9,473 nt of DNA, taken from positions 1 through 9,473 of the forward strand of contig PXDI01000210.1 in assembly GCA_003565095.1 (NCBI GenBank), written 5' to 3'. A program made the position numbers and the translations under genes. The notes under the pieces are model-generated. The model saw only the letters and a list, made by a program, of their open reading frames with translations, was not told the origin of the DNA and made no database searches. Of this stretch, positions 5,632 to 9,473 are shown piece by piece. The stretch is from PVC group bacterium (lineage in GTDB: Bacteria; Verrucomicrobiota; Kiritimatiellia; UBA8416; PXDI01). Within the stretch, counting starts at the first letter, position 1; each line of letters begins with the position of its first letter.

Positions 5632-6942
5632 ATGAAAGCAACACTGACTGAAAAAATCATGGCACGCGCCGCAAACCGCGACAGCGTCAAGCCCGGTGAG
5701 AATATCTGGATAAATGTCGACATCCTGCTTACGCACGATGTATGCGGACCGGGAACCATCGGAGTCTTTGAACGGGAGCTGGGCGAAAATGCACAGGTCT
5801 GGGATCGAAACAAAGTGGTAATTATTCCCGACCACTATATTTTTACGGCCGATGAAAAAGCACATCGCAACATCAATATCCTGCGCGACTTTGTGAAGCG
5901 CCAGAATCTGCCCTATTACTACGATCCCGGCACCAGGGACTATCAGGGTGTATGCCATGTTGCCCTCCCGCAGCTCGGTCACGTGCGCCCCGGTGAAGTG
6001 ATTTTCGGTACAGACTCGCATACCTGCACACATGGAGCGCTGGGCGCATTCGCTACCGGCATCGGCAATACCGATGCCGGCTTTGTCCTCGGCACCGGAA
6101 AACTGCTGGTAAAAGTACCCGAAACACTGCGCTTCAACCTGACCGGAAGCCTGCCGCAAGGCGTTACCGCTAAAGACATCATCCTGCGCATTATCGGCGA
6201 TATCGGCGTCGACGGAGCCAATTACTGCGCGATGGAGTTTCTCGGCGAAGCGGTCACAAGCCTCAGCATCGAGGAACGTATGACCATTTGTAATATGGCC
6301 ATCGAAGCCGGCGGCAAAAACGGCATCATGAATCCGGACGAAAAGGCGCTGGAATACGTGCGTAAACGCACCGATAAACCATTTGAGCCGCTATTCGCCG
6401 ATGCAGATGCCCCGGTTGCTGCTGAGTACAACTATGACGTCAGCGAATTTGAGCCTTGCGTAGCCGCACCGCATCTGCCGTCAAACTACAAACCGGCAAG
6501 TCAATGCCAGGACATTAAAATTGACCGCGCCTATATCGGTTCCTGCACCGGCGGAAAAATTGAAGACTTTATTATGGCCGCACAGATTCTTAAAGGCCGC
6601 AAAGTCAAGGTGCCGACTTTTCTGGTTCCGGCAACCGTTGAAGTGGCTGAAGGGCTGCTGACGGAAAAAGTCGGCGGCAAAGCGCTGGTTGAGGTTTTTG
6701 CGGCGGCCGAGTGCGAGGATATCGCCCCGCCCTCCTGCGCGGCATGCCTCGGTGGACCGATCGACACCTTTGGCCGCACCAGCGGCAACGAGGTGGTCAT
6801 CAGCACCACCAACCGCAACTTTATCGGACGGATGGGGTCAAAGGATTCACAAATCTACCTGGCATCACCGTTCACCGCCGCCGCATCGGCGGTCAATGGA
6901 TACATCAGTGATCCGCGCGCTTTCTTTGCGGCGAACATATAA
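5632..6942 (+). CDS. leuC: 3-isopropylmalate dehydratase large subunit, plant-like type
   Basis: 436 residues. This is the aconitase-fold subunit that with LeuD isomerises 2-isopropylmalate to 3-isopropylmalate in leucine synthesis. The three [4Fe-4S] ligands are C305 (IGSCTGGKIEDF), C369 and C372 (PPSCAACLGGP). GTDSHTCTHGALGAFATGIG (126-145) and STTNRNFIGRMG (391-402) are active-site segments. The wording IPDHYIFTAD, GSCTGGK and SCAACLGGP matches plant isopropylmalate isomerase large subunits as I remember them, rather than the longer E. coli LeuC (about 466 residues). It also resembles archaeal HacA-type proteins, so homoaconitase or citramalate isomerase activity cannot be excluded. It sits six bases after the unknown gene and eleven bases before leuD. 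The ribosome site is weak, again suggesting coupling. Confidence 0.93.
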   Translation: MKATLTEKIMARAANRDSVKPGENIWINVDILLTHDVCGPGTIGVFERELGENAQVWDRNKVVIIPDHYIFTADEKAHRNINILRDFVKRQNLPYYYDPGTRDYQGVCHVALPQLGHVRPGEVIFGTDSHTCTHGALGAFATGIGNTDAGFVLGTGKLLVKVPETLRFNLTGSLPQGVTAKDIILRIIGDIGVDGANYCAMEFLGEAVTSLSIEERMTICNMAIEAGGKNGIMNPDEKALEYVRKRTDKPFEPLFADADAPVAAEYNYDVSEFEPCVAAPHLPSNYKPASQCQDIKIDRAYIGSCTGGKIEDFIMAAQILKGRKVKVPTFLVPATVEVAEGLLTEKVGGKALVEVFAAAECEDIAPPSCAACLGGPIDTFGRTSGNEVVISTTNRNFIGRMGSKDSQIYLASPFTAAASAVNGYISDPRAFFAANI

Positions 6943-6953
6943 GGAGTTTCAGT

Positions 6954-7502
6954 ATGAGCAGCATTTCAGAACCAATCCGCGGACGCGTGTATGTCCTTGA
7001 GGACAACATCGACACCGACCTGATCATTCCGGCCGAATACCTAAATCTGGTGCCGACCATTCCTGAAGAGTACCATAAACTCGGCTCCTATGCGATGGCC
7101 GGTCTGCCGGTTTCCTTTCCGCCTTTCACCGATAAAGAAACCGGTAAGACGCCATATGCGATAATGATTGCCGGGCGTAATTTCGGCTGCGGGTCATCGC
7201 GTGAACACGCACCGATCTGTCTCGGGGCCGCCGGGGTCAAGGCGGTGGTTGCACAATCATATGCACGGATCTTCTTCCGTAACGCGATCGCCACCGGCGA
7301 AGTCTATCCACTGGAATCAACCGAACGTCTCTGTGATATTTTCAAAACCGGCGATGAAGCTGAAATCGCCGCCGACTTGTCAACTATCAAAGACTCCGGC
7401 GGCACTGTCCACCAACTGAAACCGGTCGGTGCGGTTGCGCCCGTTATTGAGGCCGGCGGGATATTCGGCTATGCACGAAAAACAGGCATGATCGGTAATT
7501 AA
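6954..7502 (+). CDS. leuD: 3-isopropylmalate dehydratase small subunit
   Basis: 182 residues, partner of LeuC. DNIDTDLIIPAEYL (17-30) and NFGCGSSREHAP (76-87) are the small-subunit signatures; the latter holds the SSR substrate-binding motif. The specificity loop begins YLNL (29-32). Homoaconitase small subunits have an Arg in this loop (YLRT), so its absence here favours isopropylmalate over homoaconitate. EEYHKLGSYAMAGLP and AQSYARIFFRNAIATGEVYPL again look plant-like. The ATG at 6954 has a strong AAGGAG seven bases upstream, the best ribosome site in this run after nfu. parA follows after two bases. Confidence 0.94.
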   Translation: MSSISEPIRGRVYVLEDNIDTDLIIPAEYLNLVPTIPEEYHKLGSYAMAGLPVSFPPFTDKETGKTPYAIMIAGRNFGCGSSREHAPICLGAAGVKAVVAQSYARIFFRNAIATGEVYPLESTERLCDIFKTGDEAEIAADLSTIKDSGGTVHQLKPVGAVAPVIEAGGIFGYARKTGMIGN

Positions 7503-7504
7503 GC

Positions 7505-8398
7505 ATGAGTGAAACCCAGACAGTCTCTGCGGAAATTGAACCTGAAAAACTGCCGCATCCGCGCATTATTGCCGCCGCCAACCAGAAAGGCGGCGTGGGC
7601 AAAACCACTACCGTGGTATCGCTGGCCGCCTGTCTGGCAGAAACCGGTATCAAAACATTATTGATTGACCTTGATCCGCAGGGCAATGCCACCAGCGGTC
7701 TGGGCATTGACAAAGCCGAAGGAATGAGCTGCTACCGCCCCCTGCTGGGAGAAACATCCATTCTCGATGTCATCCGCCCCACCCTGTTCAAAAACCTCTC
7801 AGTCGTCGGATCAGAACTGGATCTGACCGGAGCTGAAGTTGATGTTGCACGCATGGACGGCTATCTGCATTGCCTGCAACGCGCACTGGAACCGTTGCGT
7901 AATGAACGCACCTTCGAATTTATCCTTATGGACTGCCCGCCATCGCTGGGTATTCTTACAATGAACGCGCTTACCGCCGCGGACGCCCTGCTGGTGCCGA
8001 TTCAAAGTGAATATTATGCGCTCGAAGGACTGAGTGTGATTACCCGGCTGGTAAATCAACTGCGTGACGGCGGAGTTAATCCGCAGCTCGAACTGAACGG
8101 GATTCTGTTAACGATGTGTGACGCGCGCACCAACCTTGCCGCACAGGTCGAAGAAGAAGTCCGCGGGCATTTTCCCGACAAAGTCTATCAGACGGTCATC
8201 CCGCGCAATATCCGCCTTAGCGAAGCCCCCAGCCACGGCATACCGATTAACGAATACGACAGACACTCAACCGGTGCGCGGGCCTACCGCGCATTTACCA
8301 ACGAATTCCTCAAACGCAACGGCATTAAGCGCAGTGTGCCGGAACCCGAAGCGCGCAAAATTCCGCTGTTCAAGATTTCCGCGCCTTCAAACGCTTAA
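7505..8398 (+). CDS. parA: ParA/Soj-family partition ATPase
   Basis: 297 residues. A deviant Walker A motif KGGVGKTT (28-35, with the ParA signature lysine K28), the A' motif LLIDLDPQGN (52-61) and the Walker B/switch DCPPSLG (143-149) are all intact. VIPRNIRLSEAPSHG (231-245) is the usual Soj/ParA C-terminal signature. The family forms ATP-dependent DNA-bound dimers that move chromosomes, plasmids or protein cargo with ParB or similar partners. There is an N-terminal tail of about 20 residues and a basic C-terminal tail of about 25 beyond the core. It begins two bases after leuD with no clear ribosome site. No parB, parS-like site, rsmG or rsmA homologue is in the window, so it could be the chromosomal Soj displaced from its partner or an orphan ParA. 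The family call is secure; the role is not. Confidence 0.92.
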   Translation: MSETQTVSAEIEPEKLPHPRIIAAANQKGGVGKTTTVVSLAACLAETGIKTLLIDLDPQGNATSGLGIDKAEGMSCYRPLLGETSILDVIRPTLFKNLSVVGSELDLTGAEVDVARMDGYLHCLQRALEPLRNERTFEFILMDCPPSLGILTMNALTAADALLVPIQSEYYALEGLSVITRLVNQLRDGGVNPQLELNGILLTMCDARTNLAAQVEEEVRGHFPDKVYQTVIPRNIRLSEAPSHGIPINEYDRHSTGARAYRAFTNEFLKRNGIKRSVPEPEARKIPLFKISAPSNA

Positions 8399-8933
8399 GC
8401 CGGCCGGCCAGCGCAACCTTTTGTACCGGACTCATCCGGTCCACCAGCAGCACTCCGTTCAAATGATCAATCTCATGCTGCAATGCACGTGAAAGCAGCC
8501 CCGCTGCCTCGATCCGGCAGATCTGCCCATCCAGATCCATATACTCGACGGTCACCGTCATCGCCCGCTTAACCTGAACAAATATTTCAGGAAAACTCAA
8601 ACAGCCCTCTTGGCCTGTCTGAACGCCGTCATCCGCAACAATCCGCGGATTCAGCAGCACCAGCGGCATCGCAATGGCTGCGTTCTTTTCCAGCAGCTCA
8701 GGCGGAGTGCTATCGTCAGCATCCGGCGGCACGTCGATAATACACAGACACTCATCGCGCCCCACTTGCTCGGCCGCCAGACCAAGACCGCGGTGGGCAT
8801 ACATCGTCTTCAGCATTTTATCGACCAGCTCACGGATTTCAGCAGTAACCTGCTCAACCGGACGACTCTTGCAGCGCAAAGCCGCTGCCCCGTAAGTCAA
8901 TATATCAAAATCACAACTGTTATTATCACTCAT
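8370..8933 (-). CDS. def: Peptide deformylase
   Basis: 187 residues. The three family motifs are GLGLAAEQ (49-56), EGCLSFP (109-115) and QHEIDH (152-157). The metal ligands are C111, H153 and H157, and E154 is the catalytic base. The enzyme removes the N-formyl group from nascent proteins. The ATG at 8933 is chosen over an in-frame TTG at 8969, which would add twelve residues unlike the family; a G-rich run lies 12 bases upstream of the chosen start. It ends in a basic helix (AGRLKRLKARKS) as in many deformylases. It is convergent with parA, their ends overlapping by 29 bases, and divergent from the glycosyltransferase across 93 bases. The usual partner fmt is not in view. Confidence 0.96.
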   Translation of the reverse strand: MSDNNSCDFDILTYGAAALRCKSRPVEQVTAEIRELVDKMLKTMYAHRGLGLAAEQVGRDECLCIIDVPPDADDSTPPELLEKNAAIAMPLVLLNPRIVADDGVQTGQEGCLSFPEIFVQVKRAMTVTVEYMDLDGQICRIEAAGLLSRALQHEIDHLNGVLLVDRMSPVQKVALAGRLKRLKARKS

Positions 8934-9026
8934 GTTATTAACATACCCCCGCCAGGCCGTCTGGATCAACTAATTAACGAGTATTTCATACTTGCTCTCG
9001 GCGGCGAAATCCGGTTATATGCGGCC

Positions 9027-9473
9027 ATGAGCGATAAACTTGTTATCATTCCAACATATGATGAATGCAATAATGTCGGACCGATCTCACAAGCGGTCTT
9101 TACCGCGTTGCCCGGTGCGCATGTGCTGTTTGTTGATGATAATTCACCCGATGGCACCGGCGAAAAAATTGAAAACCTGCGTAAAGAGAATCCGGCAATC
9201 CATGTACTGCACCGCACCGCGAAATCCGGCCTCGGCCGCGCCTACATCGCCGGCTTCAAATGGGCGCTTGAGCGTGGGTACGAATATATTTTCGAAATGG
9301 ATGCCGATTTTTCGCATGATCCTGAAGAACTGCCGAATTTCATAACCAAAGCGCAGGAAGCCGATCTGGTGCTTGGTTCGCGTTATTGTGACGGCATCCG
9401 CATCACCAACTGGCCGCTACGCCGCCTGCTGCTGAGCAAAAGTGCCGCCACCTATGTACGGATTATCACCGGC
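9027..9473 (+). CDS. Polyprenol-phosphate mannose synthase-like GT2 glycosyltransferase (cut by window edge)
   Basis: The first 149 residues of a GT-A fold glycosyltransferase; the frame is open at the window end. VIIPTYDECNNV (6-17), FVDDNSPDGTG (35-45), the metal-binding DADFSHDP (92-99) and LGSRYCDG (116-123) match the DPM1/dolichol-phosphate mannosyltransferase family, which transfers mannose (or glucose) from a sugar nucleotide to a polyprenyl phosphate at the membrane. The ATG at 9027 is the only reasonable start; an upstream ATG at 9019 meets a stop after two codons. No strong ribosome site is visible. Whether a C-terminal membrane domain exists cannot be seen. Confidence 0.9.
   Translation, partial: MSDKLVIIPTYDECNNVGPISQAVFTALPGAHVLFVDDNSPDGTGEKIENLRKENPAIHVLHRTAKSGLGRAYIAGFKWALERGYEYIFEMDADFSHDPEELPNFITKAQEADLVLGSRYCDGIRITNWPLRRLLLSKSAATYVRIITG

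Noticed and set aside
5125..6159. A 344-codon open frame on the minus strand opposite the unknown gene and the first part of leuC.
   Set aside because: Both plus-strand genes happen to be in the same frame, so a single antisense frame stays open across them. It shows no recognisable motif, and leuC is unmistakable on the plus strand.
8934..9026. A promoter of the TTGCTC-N17-TTATAT form just upstream of the glycosyltransferase start.
   Set aside because: Both boxes are weak and would place the transcript start at the ATG itself, so I did not list it although this spacer must hold promoters for at least one direction.

Overview
The window is compact bacterial chromosome carrying conserved housekeeping genes. 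There is no sign of a phage, an insertion sequence or a CRISPR array. The best guess at lineage is a member of the PVC group, such as Kiritimatiellota or Lentisphaerota. This is inferred from an mcsA-mcsB-clpC protein-arginine-kinase cluster outside the usual Firmicutes ctsR setting, together with a leuC/leuD pair that resembles the plant/plastid type. No marker gene here proves the assignment.

Left block, minus strand (about 3249 down to 1). A tRNA-Leu(CAG) gene with encoded CCA is preceded by a fair promoter and followed by a hairpin plus T-run terminator. Thirty bases beyond the T-run starts a tight run of four genes: a class IV branched-chain aminotransferase (ilvE-like), mcsA (zinc-finger/UVR activator), mcsB (protein arginine kinase) and the start of clpC (AAA+ unfoldase, cut by the window edge). 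McsB marks damaged proteins with phospho-arginine, McsA activates it, and ClpC recognises the mark through its N-terminal repeats, which are the part visible here.

Middle. An EamA/DMT permease on the minus strand is divergent from a plus-strand run of six closely packed genes: a 73-residue NFU-type Fe-S scaffold, D-aminoacyl-tRNA deacylase (dtd), an unrecognised 234-residue protein, leuC, leuD and a ParA-type ATPase. The 80-base divergent spacer holds a possible eamA promoter overlapped by a short perfect inverted repeat. NFU, LeuC and LeuD make functional sense together because LeuC needs a [4Fe-4S] cluster. The aminotransferase in the left block is the last step of the same amino-acid pathway.

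Right edge. Peptide deformylase (def, minus) is convergent with parA and their 3' ends overlap by 29 bases. Divergent from def is the start of a polyprenol-phosphate-mannose-synthase-like glycosyltransferase that runs off the window.

No clearly new system is visible. The most useful leads are the ilvE-mcsA-mcsB-clpC arrangement behind a tRNA-Leu terminator, the plant-type isopropylmalate isomerase beside an NFU gene, the unknown 234-residue protein, and the orphan ParA at the end of the leu run.
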